Assembly (NCBI GenBank): GCA_026686845.1
Contig: JAIVEN010000022.1
Span: forward strand, 28,060,001-28,124,000
Source: Adenanthera pavonina
Taxonomy: Eukaryota > Streptophyta > Magnoliopsida > Fabales > Fabaceae
Direction of reading: 5' to 3'
DNA length: 64,000 bases
The notes under the pieces are model-generated. The model was not told the DNA's origin and did no database searches. It saw only the letters and a list, made by a program, of their open reading frames with translations. The translations under genes and the position numbers were made by a program. Of the stretch, positions 38,572 to 51,820 are shown piece by piece (position 1 is the stretch's first letter; each line of letters begins with the position of its first letter).

Positions 38572-41500
38572 ATTTTCCTGATGTCGTTTCAATAATATTT
38601 TTATTTTATTTTAATTTGTTAATTGCTGCTTTTTGAAGTTAATATTATTATTAATTTCTATTTTTACATTTTTTTTATTTTGAAAACTTGAATCTAATAA
38701 AAAATAGATTACAAATGAAATAATTAAAATTGTAACTCTTCAAGTATTGTGAAAAATAGTAACACAACATTGAAGAATATGTTCTTTTCAGATTATTGGA
38801 TGGGAGTATTGCCTTACCTTCGTTGTTGGCGGGATTTTTTGTGCAGATGAAATGACATCATTCTATTTTTCTTCATTCCCTCTCTTTTTTTCCTTCTTTC
38901 CCTCCCAATTCCTTCCTTCATTGAACCCTAGCCGCCCAAGTCCTTGCCTCCACTCCACCTATCGCCTCTTCTGGTCTCTGAATTGAGCCCATAGCTGTGA
39001 GCAACTCCATACTCGTCTCTGCCTACCACGTGATCTCTTCTCCTTCGAAACACTCCTCAACCCTTCTCCTTATCTCCACCAACATTATCGGTCGTGGACC
39101 TTCACGGCGAGCAAGAAGACGCAGATGGAAGCAAAGTAGAGGAGAGAGTGAATGAGAGTAGTGGCGATGGTAGTCTAGACCGAACTTGATCTTGCCTCGC
39201 ACCAGAAGACTGAATCTGTCTCTCTCACCATCGGCTGACCTCTAGCTCATCTTCTGTCACTAGGTTCGCGTCCTAGTTTGAATTAACATGGTAGTTTCAC
39301 AAAACACTTACAACTTTCTTTCAATGTTTTGAATTGCTGAGGGGAACATTGGGCTGAATATATAGTTCCATAGCTCAAAGTGTTGTTAGCTAACTTAGGT
39401 GATTTGTGAACTCCATATATAGATAATTTTTATACTGAGCCATTCAACCTAGCTTATGAAAACAATCGCTCTCAATTTCCCTGACATCCTTGGCGTAGAA
39501 TAGTGCTAGTAATGTTGTGCATAGTCAATCAGACATCAAAGTTAAAACTCACAAGTCAAAACTAATAATTGAAACAACATTGGAAGACAGGTTCTTAGTA
39601 TTACATGATAACACCAAATTCAGAGGAAGTAGCATCCATGCTTGCAGAGTAGTACCAAACAGAACATGCAGAGATATCTAATCTAGGCCTCAGCCATCTT
39701 TATTTCTTCACATGATCATTTCCTGGACTATTTAGGAAGCAAGTATAAAGAAATCAAAGTAATAGTCACTATGGTAGCTAATATTATATATCTACGTCTT
39801 CTCTTTCAGAACTTCTATGGATGAGTGATGCTGCTATCCAGACCTGTAGTGGCAAGTTTGTTAATGAGAGCAAGAGCATTACTGGTTATGTAAGAGACCT
39901 TTAGAACCTGATTTTGCAGCAATTTAATTTGCCTCTCCTTTTGGCCTTCAAACCCAAGAAGGCAAGTATCTTCATCAGTGAACTCTATATTTGCTGAATT
40001 AAAAGTATGAAAGCTAAATTAACTTTATATTTTCTATTTGTCAATATCATTGTTAACTCTAAATTTGTAAATTCAAATATCATTGTTAACTCTAAATTTG
40101 TAAATGCAGGTTGCTTAACCATAAATAAATGGGTGCTTTCACTTTTACTGATACAAATGACTTCTAAAGATAATGGGTCTATTAGCTAGAGATTCCTTCC
40201 ATGAATAAAAGAAAAAAATTATGTCATTAATGGCTTCCATCATTTGTAGGATATCTCTTTGGGAGTAGCAATAGGGTCATCTAACACAAGCATTTGGTCT
40301 ACCTTCCAACACGTAGCTGACTGCAAAATCTCAAAGCTAATTCAATGGTACTGCTCTTGTTCTGTCTTTTCGTTAGTTCAGCCATGTACAGATAGGAGGA
40401 TATGATTATGGCTAAATTAAAAATATTCAGAAAAGCTGCCAAAGTATATAGATTTTTTCCTTAAACTATGGTTAAGGAATCTTAATAAATAGAAAGGGTA
40501 ATCCAACCATGTTGTCTGTTATGTAATAAAATTGCTCAGAAGATTTTATAACCTATTTGTTCAATTTTCCAAACTGACAACTAATGAAATAATTTTGAAG
40601 GATGTTATTTTGTTGAGAAATCTGTACTAGTTTCTTTTGCTACATTTATAATTCTTAGTCTTTTGATCATGTGAGTTCATATCCTACACTATTTTACCTT
40701 TTAAATCTCAAGCCACTGAAATTGGTATTGATAGGTTTGCTATCTAACTTTTATGCCTTTGTTAACAGTGATTTGCTGAATATTAAAACGTCATGTGGTT
40801 GTTTGTGCTTTAGGTACAAGGTTTCAGACCAAGGCTTCTAGGAAGTCAATGAGTATCTTCATTCTTCATGCTAATTCCTTCACAATTTCATGCGGTATTT
40901 CTTAATGAAACAAAATATTTTGGACATGAAGATTATTTGAAAATTACTCAATTCTGGTGCTTGAGCTTTTTTTATTTTCTATTGTCATTGATAGTGTCCT
41001 TACAATTTCTTATTAATTTCACTATAGGCTTTGTTGAAACAAGTCTTCTTAATAAAATTAATATATATACCCATGTACATGCATATATATATGTATACAT
41101 ATATATATATTATGTTAACATCTTATTTAAGAATAAAGCTGAAGGAATGATTTGGGATTCCCGAGTTGGGCTTTCTCATATTGACATCAATCCAACACTC
41201 TTTTATTCAGTTAGTTTTGTACTTTTATTTGGTTCTCCTTATGTGTGTGTGTTGTATATGTATCATTTACAATGGGAATGTGGGCCACGTGACTGATCTA
41301 CTGCAATGATCAAATATAATAAAAATCACACATATATATATAGGGTTATTAAGTTGGACAAAATATTTATGGTTATTTGGAATGTAATATTCGGAAAAAT
41401 TAACTATTTAATTGTATAATTAATTTATAATTTTACTTATTCAAATAATAAAATATGAAAATTGAGTGAGTCATGATAACACTCTGAATAAACAACACTT

Positions 41501-42663
41501 GCTATCTCATCCATTCTTACTAGCATCCTGATCCTCCAAGTGTCCCACCGTCACATCAAAACTTTGTAGTACTAGTACCACCTATAAGAAAATAATTTTT
41601 CTCTGTAATTGTATGAATTTTATTTTTCATGAATTATTATATACTTTGTAAGAATACCCTTTGATTCTAGGGACATTGAGAAGGTGATGCTTTGTCAAGT
41701 GAGCTTTGTTTGTACAAGTGAGAGCTGTATGGATCTTTGGAATTTTTTTGTGTTCTCTATATACTTTAACAATATTGGAAAGCCTTTTTTTATATACTCC
41801 AAATTGTATAGGGATTTTATAGTTTACTTTTTTTTTCTTTTTTCTGGGGGCCCAACTCTGTAGTTTACTTTTGGATTACTAGTGTTAGATATCCATGACT
41901 AGCTACTTGGGAATATAAATGCTTTCAGTTCTATTGCATTAACATTTAATCTAAAAATGAAAAACAATTTTCTCTTATTTCAAGTGTAAAATAAATTAGC
42001 TCAAGATAGTGTTAGATATCCATGACTAGATATTGCTTGTTGATTTATATATTTGTTTGGCTAGTGTTTGTCTTTCAATTTATAATAATTGAAAATGATT
42101 TTGTAAATTGATATATGACCTTTTATTGTTTTTAGTGACATAACAACAAAATAATATTGATTGTGGACAGCGCAAGTGGATAAGTTATCCTAGAGTTATT
42201 GGTGAACGGGGATCAAGAGAAAGTGAGTTGAGCATTTTTCCTAATTTAATGATTTGCAAAACCTTGATTTTTCATATTGCTTCTTTTATCTGAAAAATGG
42301 AGCTACTCTTTAAACATTCTACCCCTAATTTATTGTTGCATTTTTTATAAATGTGAAAGGATTTTTGTTTTTGAGGTAGTTAATCAAATATTTTAAATTT
42401 AGTTATAAATTGAACTAAAATATATTGATTTTTGCCTTCCTCAATAATTTATTAATTTATGTTTAAACTAATTCTTGGTCCAATGATTTTTTCTACAAGT
42501 TGAGACAGCTATTTGGATGCTATCATTGATGTTTATGCTTTGCTGTGATTGATATTGAATTTGTTGTTAAGTAAGTCATGTATTTTTTGACTATGATATG
42601 CTCAATTTTTTTATGCTTCTTTTATCTAAATTGTTCCTTATACTTATTTTGTATGGAATAGAA
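38572..42663 (+). other. CACTA interior upstream of the transposase
   Basis: No supported gene. 38860-39260 is C/T-rich and resembles a plant 5' UTR and first exon; 39.8-40.4 and 40.8 kb contain exon-like pieces with AG borders ('gctttag|gtacaaggtttc' near 40814). 41040-41115 is a TA/CA microsatellite. This could be the transposase's 5' leader or captured host sequence. Confidence 0.4.
39904..40300 (+). pseudogene. Possible captured fragment of a cation/proton exchanger (CAX) gene
   Basis: After an AG border at 40248-40249, bases 40250-40282 read DISLGVAIGSS, very like the DI(S/T)LGVA(L/I)GS motif of plant vacuolar Ca2+/H+ exchangers. Before it, 39904-39933 reads EPDFAAI, a stop, then FA, weakly like the preceding EHA.AI.FA segment, and 'gccttcaaacccaagaag' near 39942 reads AFKPKK. 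Frames are broken and the sequence after the motif does not continue the family. The match is short, so chance cannot be excluded. Confidence 0.28.
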
Positions 42664-45600
42664 ATGGAGAAAAGTTGGATGAATATTAAAGATAGAGCCA
42701 ATCCAACATACATAAGAGGAATAGACAATTTTTTAGAATGGGCATTTAATCAACATGGGGTGAGGGATGTGATACGTTGTCCATGTAAGGATTGCATGAA
42801 CACTATATTCAAAGTGCAAAATGACATAAGATTTGACTTGTTGAAGAAGGGTTTCTGGGATAGTTACAAGGTGTGGGACTTGCATGGGGAAGTTACAAGA
42901 AGATTTGAGAGAGAATCTGAGACTTCCAATGTTGTGGTACAAGATGATACTATTGAAGAGGAGAACCTTGTAGAGATGATATATGATGCATATGGAGTTC
43001 CTAGGGTGGATGGTATGGGCATTGGATTAGATGAGAGTCAAGATCCTAATGTTAATGCAAGAAGGTTCTATAACTTGTTGAAAGATGCAGAGACTGAACT
43101 TTATCCAGGTTGTGGCAAGATGTCAAAGTTGTCTTTTATAGTGAAGTTGCTTCAATTAAAGTGCTTTAACCATTGGAGTAACAATTCTATGGATGCATTA
43201 TTGGCCTTACTCAGAGATGTTCTCCCTCAAGGGGCTTTAGTGCCTAACTCATTCTATGAAGCTAAGAAGGTAATGCAGGATTTGGGTTTGGATTACAAAA
43301 AAATTGATGCTTGTGGCAATGATTGCATATTGTATTGGCGAGAACATGCAGATGCACAATCATGTCCTAAGTGCAAGTGTCAAGATGGAAGTTTGATAAA
43401 CAGAAGGGAAAGAAAGTTCCGCAGAAAGTCTTACGACATTTTCCACTAACACCTAGGTTGCAAATACTTTACATGGCAAGAGACACAGCATCAGAAATGA
43501 GGTGGCATAAGGAGAAACGAATAGATGATGGTGTGATGAGACATCCAGCTGATGCTCTTGCTTGGAAATCCTTTGACCAACAATACCCTAGCTTTTCAAT
43601 TGATCCAAGGAGTGTTCGGTTGGGTTTGGCAAGTGATGGATTCCAACCCTTCGGGAATATGAGTGCTAATCATAGTATTTGGCCAGTGGTCTTGGTGCCA
43701 TATAATTTGCCTCCGTGGCTTTGCATGAAGAACCCATACTTTATGATGACACTTCTTATTCCTGGTCCTAAGTGTCCAAGTAATGAAATAGATGTTTACC
43801 TACAACCAATGATCGAGGAGTTGAAAGAATTATGGGAAGTAGGGGTACAAACATATGATGCATGCTCTCAATCGAATTTCATCATGCACGCGGCTATCTT
43901 GTGGACAATAAATGACTTCCCTGCATATGGAAAGCTTTCAGGGTGGTCAACTAAAGGCAAGCTTGCATGTCCATGTTGCCACAAAGACATACATTGCATT
44001 TCATTAAGAAGCAAGTTAGGTTACATGGGACATAGACGCTTTCTTCCACCTGATCACCCATGGCGCCGAAATAAAAGAGCATTTGATGGGAGAGAAGAGC
44101 ATAGGGTTGCACCAATACCTTTAACTGGAGAAGATGCACTTAGACAATTACAAGGATTAGGTAATGTGACATTCGGGAAAGGTCAAAATCCAAAGCCACA
44201 GAGAAAGCGAAAGCATGACTCCTCAACTAATGTATACAATTGGAGGAAAAAAAGCATTTTTTTCAAATTGCCTTATTGGAAAAGCTTACTAATACGACAT
44301 AATCTCGATGTGATGCATATAGAAAGAAATGTTTCTAACAATATATTGTTCACAATGATGGGTGTGGTTGGGAAGACAAAGGATACATTGAAAAGCAGGC
44401 AAGATTTGAAAGACTTGGGTATTAGAAGTGAACTGCATGCATATCAAGATGATAAAGATACATGGTGGAAGCCTCCTGCTTCTTACACATTGTCCCCCGA
44501 CGAGAATAAAATCCTTTGCAACTTGTTGGCTAACTTAAAGGTACCTGATGCTTTTGCGTCAAATATTACTAGATGTGTCAACTTTCGTGAACGAAAGCTA
44601 TTTGGTTTGAAGTGTCATGACCATCATGTGTTGTTGCAAGAAATAATTCCCATTGCAATACGTGGATTGTTGCCCAAGAAGGTGTCCGAACCAATTATAG
44701 GGTTGGGAAATTTTTTCAAGAATCTTTGTTCAAAATGTTTGACTAATGAAGAACTTGACAAAATGCACAGTCAAATAGAATTAACCTTGTGCAAGTTAGA
44801 GACTATGTTTCCACCTGCCTTCTTTGACATCATGGTTCACTTACCAGTACACTTGGCAGGAGAGGCAAAAGTTGGTGGATCAGTTCAATATCGGTGGATG
44901 TACCCAATCGAAAGGTAGCTTGTGTAAATCTTTTCATTGATAGTTACATTTATCATTTATCAATGGAATAAACTCAAACAATTGTTACTTCTTGCTATAG
45001 GTATTTGCGGACACTCAAATCATATGTTCGCAATAAAGCTCGACCTGAAGGCTCTATTGCAGAAGGTTATTTGGTGGAGGAAAGTCTCACTTTTTGCTCA
45101 CGATACTTGAAAGATTTTCCATCCAAATTAAACATGCCACATAGGAATGATGACACATTTAATGATAACTATGACCTTTCTATATTCATGAAAGTTGGTC
45201 AAGCAAAAGGGCATTCCGAATCATTCACTCTTTCTCACAATGAGTTTCATCAAGCTAGAATGTATGTTCTACAAAATTGTGAAGAAGTATGGCCATATAT
45301 AGAGTAAGTTAACCATACATCCGAACAAGTCTACAATGCCATGATTTGTATTTTTATAACAAGTGTAAAAAACTTGTAGGGAGCATAGGAAGGAGCTTGA
45401 AGCTCAAAGTTCAATAATTGAGCAAAGACATTACAAAGAGTTTCCTGATTGGTTTCGAGCACGAGTAGGTTATTGTTGTTTAAACCTGAGTCCTTCTGTT
45501 AATTACTTTAATGACCTTTCATATGTGTAACCAATAGGTCTTTGTTCTCAGCTGTGTTCACAAGACCATGCAAGTAATGAGCTTATAAGTTTATCGGTCG

Positions 45601-46394
45601 GTCCATTACGGGTGGTCCAGCGGTACTCCATGTTTATGGTGAATGGATTTCGCTTCCATACAAGTGATTGTGCAGCGGGAAAAAAAACTCAAAATAATGG
45701 AGTCATGGTTATAGGTGATGACACCAATGCTGAAAAGGAATATTACGGTGTGTTGGAGCATATTTACGAGTTGTCTTACGTGGGGAATAGAAAAGTATAC
45801 TTGTTTAAGTGCCATTGGTGGGATGTGGGTCATATTGGTAGGGGATATAAGGTTGACCAGTACGGGTTTATAAGTGTAAACACTCGATATTTATTAGACA
45901 CCAATGAACCATTCATCCTAGCATCTCAAGCAAATCAAGTTTTTTACGTGGATGACATTGTTGAGCTTGGTTGGCTTGTCGTTGTGAAAACAAATCCACA
46001 TGACCTCTTCAAAATGCCACTTGAGGATGGTGGTAATGATGTAAGTGAAGACAATGTTATGGTTGATGAAGAAGCTTATCAACAGTTGGTGATTGACTTG
46101 AACATGTACAATGAAAGTCCTATAGAACCAAACATTGTTATTGATTTATTTAGAGATGATATGCAGCCACAAGCTTGCTTTGAGGAGAGTCAATCATCAC
46201 GAAGAAATAATCATAGTACTCGGGAGCTTGGATTCATTGATGACACTGGTATAGCATTACCAGTGTATGAAGATAGTGAGGAAGAAGATGTGCTAGATGA
46301 TAATGATAGTGATACAGAAGAGGATCAAGCACATGAGAATGAATTAGAAGATATCGATACTACTGAAAGTGACACAGAAGATTCAATTAGATGA
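42664..46394 (+). CDS. TNP2-like CACTA transposase (one frameshift)
   Basis: Exons 42664-44914, 45001-45303, 45380-45464 and 45552-46394, all with GT-AG introns. N-terminal transposase-associated domain (MEKSWMNIKDRANPTYIRGI, with CPCKDC). TNP2 core: FPAYGKLSGWSTKGKLACPC and RHNLDVMHIERNV. A DUF4218-type region follows (LPVHLAGEAKVGGSVQYRWM) and a DUF4216-type region (KVYLFKCHWWDVG, IGRGYKVDQYG); the C-terminus is acidic. This protein is expected to bind the terminal inverted repeats and cut and join the DNA in the nucleus. One defect: near 43377, after CPKCK, the frame shifts by one base, and the upstream frame stops at 43449; the downstream frame resumes at SRWKFDKQKGKKV. All else reads cleanly, suggesting a recent mutation or a sequencing error. 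Confidence 0.9.
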
Positions 46395-46537
46395 AAATAT
46401 TATAGTTTCATGGTAAATTGATATATGCATTTTAGGGATGTTATATACTTGTCTTACAATATGTTTTAATGACCTTAATTATATATATATATATTTCATT
46501 TATCTTGTTACTTACCTTTATTATTCATTCATATAGG

Positions 46538-49222
46538 ATGTCATCACTACGGAGAGGTCGAGCATGGAGAGGTCTTGTCTCTGGACGGGGAGGGCCTAAT
46601 TCCTCAGATGAGGTGGCTTCCACGAATACAGCACATCATGTTCATTCACAACCTCCACTTCCTCAGATTCAAACTAATATTTCTCCTCAACAATTATCAC
46701 CACAGCTTCATGAGACACATCAAGGCTCTTCCCCCATTAGCAGTGCAGGTAAATTTCCATTAACTTTATATAGTATAGATAACTGGTCCACATAACTTGT
46801 CACATCTAATTGTTTTCTTTTTTTTGAATGAATGATAGGATCTTGCAATTCCAGTAAGAGGGGTAGAGGCATTTATAGGGGAAAACAACTTGATTTGAAA
46901 ACAAGATTTGGAGGAAAAATTAAAGTAAAAATTCATGATTCCATGTCAAGAATTGTGGGACCAGGAGCTAGGGCTTTCGCTAGCCATTGTGGTTTAGTTC
47001 TTAGGACCACTATATCCTTTCAAGAGGGTGATTGGAGCAATAACCTCCAAAAGTATGGTGAGGAGTTGTGGTTGAAAGTAAAGGTAATATTTATGCCAAC
47101 TATATTCATTGAACATATTTTTTTATGTTTTCATGACAAGTATACTTACTAATTTGTGCTTTAGGAAAATTTTGAACCAGAAATAGAAGAAAATGAAGAG
47201 AGGCTTAAGATAATTGCCTTTGCCTCAATGCAAGCTGGCTTTACAAATTGGAAAGCTGAATTGCACAAGCACTATCAAGCATATGCCACTGACGAAGAAA
47301 GGTTGGCGAATCGACCTTCTAGCGTTAGTCCTGAGGATTGGGAGTGGCTTTTGACACACTTTGAAACTTCCACATTTAAGGTACTTTATTATTAATATAA
47401 AATCTTAAAATGTTTACTTCATTCTAGGAATCTTGATCAATAACTAATTTTGTTGTAGGACAAAAGTGCAAGAAATAAGATAAACCAGCAAAAACAATTG
47501 ACAAAGCATACTTGTGGTCTTGTGTCATTTGCTGAGATTGAAGAAAATGAAGTAAGTTGAATGTCTCTTCTTTTTTATTTCTTCCTTTTTCTTTTTCTTT
47601 TCCAACTTAAAATTACTTTTTGCACTTGTACATTATATTTTGTAGAGAGACCCCACTACAGGAGAGGTTCCACCAGCTGATCAACTATGGGAATTGCAGC
47701 ATACAAGGAAGACTGCAGATGGGGGGCGCGAGTGGGCAGATCCAATATCTCATGAGATTCATGTATGTGCTTCATTCTTATATTTTACCCTAAGTTAAAG
47801 TATAATTTGATTTCTATTATATTAGTGTTCTTTAATTTCAGGGACGCATTCAAGAAGTCATACAGCAGCAAGAAGTAAGTCACTCTCAAATGACATCTGA
47901 TGAGATATTAGCAACTGTTCTTGGTGAGCGATTTGGGCATGTCAGAGGGAAAGGTCAGGGGGCTCAACCTACAAGGAAGAGAGCCCATCCTGAGGTGGTC
48001 AATCCTTCTATAGTGATATCCTTGCGTCATCAAATAGAAGAAGAAGTCCAGAGAAGATTTGATGAGGAGCGAGCAAGGATAGAAGCAGATCGTGCAGCTG
48101 AACTTGCACGGTTGGAAACAGAACGTGCAGTAGAACGTGCACAACTTGAGCATAAGCTTGAACAAATGCAGCAGAAGGTGGAACTTATCTTGGCTTCCTA
48201 CCAACAGGTATTTATAAACTTTGCACATATTTTATTTTACATTGTTTCATGATTTCTTTATGTATGTTTCAAGAATTTTCTCTATGATTTATGTATGTTT
48301 CTTGTATGTCAACCTAGAGTGACTGAAATCTATTAGTATTAGTAAGAAATGAGAATTTCAATTGACTAATTTATTAAGGGACATATGTATCTTTGACGAT
48401 GTGAATTTTATTTGAAGGTATGATTGAATAATTGTCAATGGCTGTCTCAAATTCAAGATAATTCTTTTGTAGCATAGCTTCTGTTATTCTTGTCCCTTAA
48501 TAGGTAGAAGTTGAAAATTTTGTGCAAAATGATGGTAGATGTGTAAAGACATATGCATACAAGAATGATCGAGAAGAATATATTAAGATATAATATATAT
48601 TTTATTAATTTGGTTTTGTGATCAACTTTTGAGTGCATTGGTTGGGTTTTAAAGTCTTTAGATTGTTTGTACTTTAAATCTTCATAATTTAAAGTATTAA
48701 CCTTTGGCTAATAAAAATGCCTCACAAGCATTTAGAAGAAATTGAATGTGTTAAGTGATTTATGATATTTGGTGATAATATAGTTTATCAAGGTGCTGTG
48801 AATTTAATTTGTTTTATATTTAAACATTGGTTGTCATGATAATAATCATTGTCATTGTCTATAAGTTATAATTTTTGGGAAATTCTGAATTTGGTCTTTT
48901 GAATTGTAAACTTTGTTGGTTTTTATGATTATGTTTTATTTTTGTCATTGTCTTTAAGCTATAATCTCGGGAAATTCTGAATTTGGCATTTTGAATTAAT
49001 TGTAACCTTTGTTGGTTTGTAGTCCAAGAGTCTAAATTGTGATTTAATCTTTACACTCTTTATTTTGTTTCTAAGTAATCCTTTGACATAGGTAATACTT
49101 TATTAACTATGTAATACACTATCTAATACTTGAATTTGTTAACTTTTCAGGGACAATCTCATAATCTTGTCACCGCACCTAATCCTACTCCAAGTACTGA
49201 AGCAAGGGATAGGCAATCCTAG
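46538..49222 (+). CDS. TNP1/Transposase_24-like CACTA accessory protein
   Basis: Eight exons: 46538-46748, 46839-47083, 47165-47380, 47459-47551, 47646-47762, 47842-48206 and, after a 0.94 kb intron, 49151-49222 (the seven listed may include merged exons; all borders are GT-AG). N-terminus RGRAWRGLVSGRGGPN is Arg/Gly-rich and followed by a Gln/Pro-rich linker. The core (SRIVGPGARAFASHCGLVLR, later PSSVSPEDWEWLLTHFET and KSARNKINQQKQ) is the plant transposase (En/Spm, PF03004/Transposase_24) type. A Glu/Arg-rich coiled coil follows (EEEVQRRFDEERARIEADRA). In En/Spm the equivalent protein binds subterminal repeats and helps transposition. The frame is open throughout. It starts 144 bases after the TNP2 gene and the two may share a transcript. 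Confidence 0.82.
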
Positions 49223-49504
49223 ATAGTCTAGCTATATAGGATATTTATATCTTCCATGAATGTTCATCTTTTGTTGATATAGAAAACTTTAGATAGTTTA
49301 GCTATATTTTGTTGATATAGACTGTACTTCTGAGCATATATATTAAATTATTTACCTAATTTATCTATGTAAATATTATTTCCATTATATGTTACAAGTT
49401 CCAATTTTAATTATATTAAATATTTCTTTTTTTTCCTCTCAATCAATTCAGGAATAAACAGAATAGAAGCAATTTTTCCATTAAGAAGCTATTTTAAAAA
49501 AATT

Positions 49505-49953
49505 CACTTTTTAGCGACGACTTTGTCCCCGCCGAATGGTTTGTTACACTTTCAGCGACGACAAATGTCGCTGTTGAAAGAAGCTCTTCAACAACAACCT
49601 TGAAAAGTCACCGCTGAAAGAAGATCTTTAGCGACGACCAAAGCCGCCGTTGAAGGTAGATATTCAGCAACGACACTGAATAGTCACCGCTGAAAGAAGA
49701 TCTTCAGCGACGACCAAAGTCGTCATTGAAGGTAGATCTTCAGCGGCGACACACTTTTGGTGACGACTTTTTTGTTATTTGGTGACGACTATTGTTGCAG
49801 CCAAATGTGAGCTTTTGGCGGCGACAATTTTGTCCCCGCCGTAAACATTCGGCCATGGGACTTGTGGCCGCGACTTGGCGGCGACAAAATGTCGCCACCA
49901 AAAACATTCGGTGACGACTTTTGTCTTTGCCGAAAGTTAACTTTTTTGTAGTG
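49505..49953. repeat. Right subterminal repeat array of the CACTA element
   Basis: Motifs 'ttagcgacgac', 'ttcagcgacgac' and complements recur every 30-60 bases, with variants 'ttggcggcgac' toward the end. Mirrors the left array at 33131-33535. Confidence 0.85.
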
Positions 49954-50080
49954 GTTTGAAGAATCTCGTCAAGGAATCAGAGACTTCCAAAGTTGCAGTT
50001 CATGGAAGTATAAACATGGGAGCTGTTTAAAATACTGGTAACTTCTTAAAGAAAAGATACTGTTTCTATTTAAATAAATA

Positions 50081-50333
50081 CTCCTTCTGGTCATATATAT
50101 AGAATCTTTTATCTTAATCTTAAATATAAGATCTTTTACAATATACGAGGTAATATTTATTATACATTTTCAGAAAAATATCCCTATTTAATATATTTAA
50201 AGTGAAAGAGAGAGAGATTAAATAAGGATAATTTTAGAAAAATATTGATATTTTCAGAGAAATTAAATTAATTAAATAATTTTAATTCTAATTCTTAATT
50301 CATATAATTCGGTTGAAATGATCTTGGAGGTAG
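50081..50333. mobile_element. Stowaway-like MITE
   Basis: Left end ctccttctggtcatatatat pairs with the reverse complement of the right end (ctacctccaagatcat); TA on each side (50079-50080, 50334-50335). Confidence 0.55.
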
Positions 50334-50687
50334 TAGTTAATTTGTACTTACAATAACACAATTGAACTATTATTTAATTTAGCACCGGCGCTTCTGTTTC
50401 GATAAAAAGAGTCAATTAATTAAAGCAAATCATATCTGGCAAAAAAAAAAAAATTTAAGCACATCATGCTTGCTAGCTAGCTAGCTAGCTAGCTATGTTC
50501 ACAACGAAATGATTCAGCTCAATCATTTATGAGCGTTGAAAATATTACTTTCATCACTTTATTTAACTATTTTAATTTTTTTAAAAATTATATTTTTTTA
50601 AAATTATTTATTTAATCTCCTTTTCTTTCTTTAAAATACATTAAATAAAAATATTTTTTAAAAATATATAATAAATATTAATTTATA

Positions 50688-50984
50688 CTTCCTCCGGTTC
50701 CTATTATAAGATATTTTTAACTACCACACGTGCATTAAGAAAAGTTGGTTACAGTTTAAAATTGATGAAAAAAATTCTGACATTCTCATTTTACTCTTAA
50801 GGAGAGAATAAAAGTACATTAAATTAATAATGATGGTAGGAGAAGAGAGAAATTAATTGAGAATGATATGAAAGTATTCAATAAGGGTAAAATTGAGATT
50901 AAAATTAAATTTATTACTTAATATCTTATATTTTGGACTAAATAAGTTTTTTAAATAACACCTTATAATAGAAATCGGAGGGAG
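50688..50984. mobile_element. Stowaway-like MITE
   Basis: Left cttcctccggttcctattat and reverse-complemented right ctccctccgatttctattat are close inverted repeats; TA on each side (50686-50687, 50985-50986). The best preserved Stowaway copy in the window. Confidence 0.7.
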
Positions 50985-51187
50985 TATACCATAAATAATC
51001 ATACATTCAAGTTCAAGACAAAAAACTGCTTTAATTTAAGAACGGATGGAGTGTTTATTATTCACACTTTCTCCCTCTTCAGAAGCAGCCTATAGTTAGC
51101 TGTCATCTAAAGAAATCTTCGAACAACAACATTAATGAAAATAAAAAAATTAAAAAAAAGTGAAAAAGTCAAAAACCGGGTCACGTA

Positions 51188-51718
51188 TAGAGTTGGGAAT
51201 ATGGGTCAAGCCCGATGGGCTAACCCATTTAGCCCGAAGAAAATGATGGGTTGGGCTAGAAATTTATGAACTTTTATAAGAAATGGGCTTTTGAGCCCGA
51301 ACCCATTTGGGCCGGTTAAAAAATGGGCTGGCCCGCATGGGCCGTGGGCCGGCCTAGTTAGCCCATTTTCTTTTTTTTTGTATTTTTTAAATATTTTTCT
51401 TGGCTAATGATTTTAATAGTGATGATAAATGATGATATTAATAATTAATATATAGTTAATTTTAGTTGTCTTGATTTAAATAATTATGCATATGAAAAAA
51501 AAAGTTTATATTATTTTGTAAATGTTAAATTAGATTAAAAATTAAAAAAATTAAAAAAAATATGGGCCTACGGGCTAGCCCGTAGCCCATTGAATATGGG
51601 CTGGGCTTAAAAAAACACAGCACATATGATAAATGGGCTTTTAGGCCCAGCCCATATTAGGCCCGACCCATGACGGGCTGGCCCATATGGGCCGGGCCAA
51701 CCCGAATTCCCAGTACTA
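51188..51718. mobile_element. hAT-type MITE with perfect 8-bp target duplication
   Basis: GTCACGTA occurs at 51180-51187 and 51719-51726. The ends tagagttgggaatatgggt and (reverse complement) tagtactgggaattcgggt are inverted repeats, extended by long ggcccat/atgggcc-rich arms that would fold into a large hairpin. The empty site fits block A near 23640. Same general group as the element at 35118. Confidence 0.75.
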
Positions 51719-51820
51719 GTCACGTACCTACGTTTTCTGTACCTCAAGAGAGGACGTGCTTAATTTTTAAAGTTCCATCTTTCGTCCATTTATTTACTGT
51801 TTTCTGTTCAAGATATGAGA

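Larger units (their letters stand above)
33131..49953 (+). mobile_element. CACTA (En/Spm-type) transposon, 16.8 kb
   Basis: Starts CACTACAAAAAAATAGAC and ends with the complement (ttttttgtagtg). A 3-bp duplication GTT flanks it (33128-33130 and 49954-49956). Removing the element joins 'tcccagcgtt' to 'tgaagaatct', which matches the empty site in block A at 20759-20779 ('tcccagtgtctgaagaatct'), so both borders are confirmed independently. Both ends carry arrays of short subterminal repeats. It encodes a TNP2-like transposase and a second, TNP1/Transposase_24-like protein, both on the plus strand in the right half. The left half (33.5-42.6 kb) is largely non-coding and contains other insertions. 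Confidence 0.95.
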
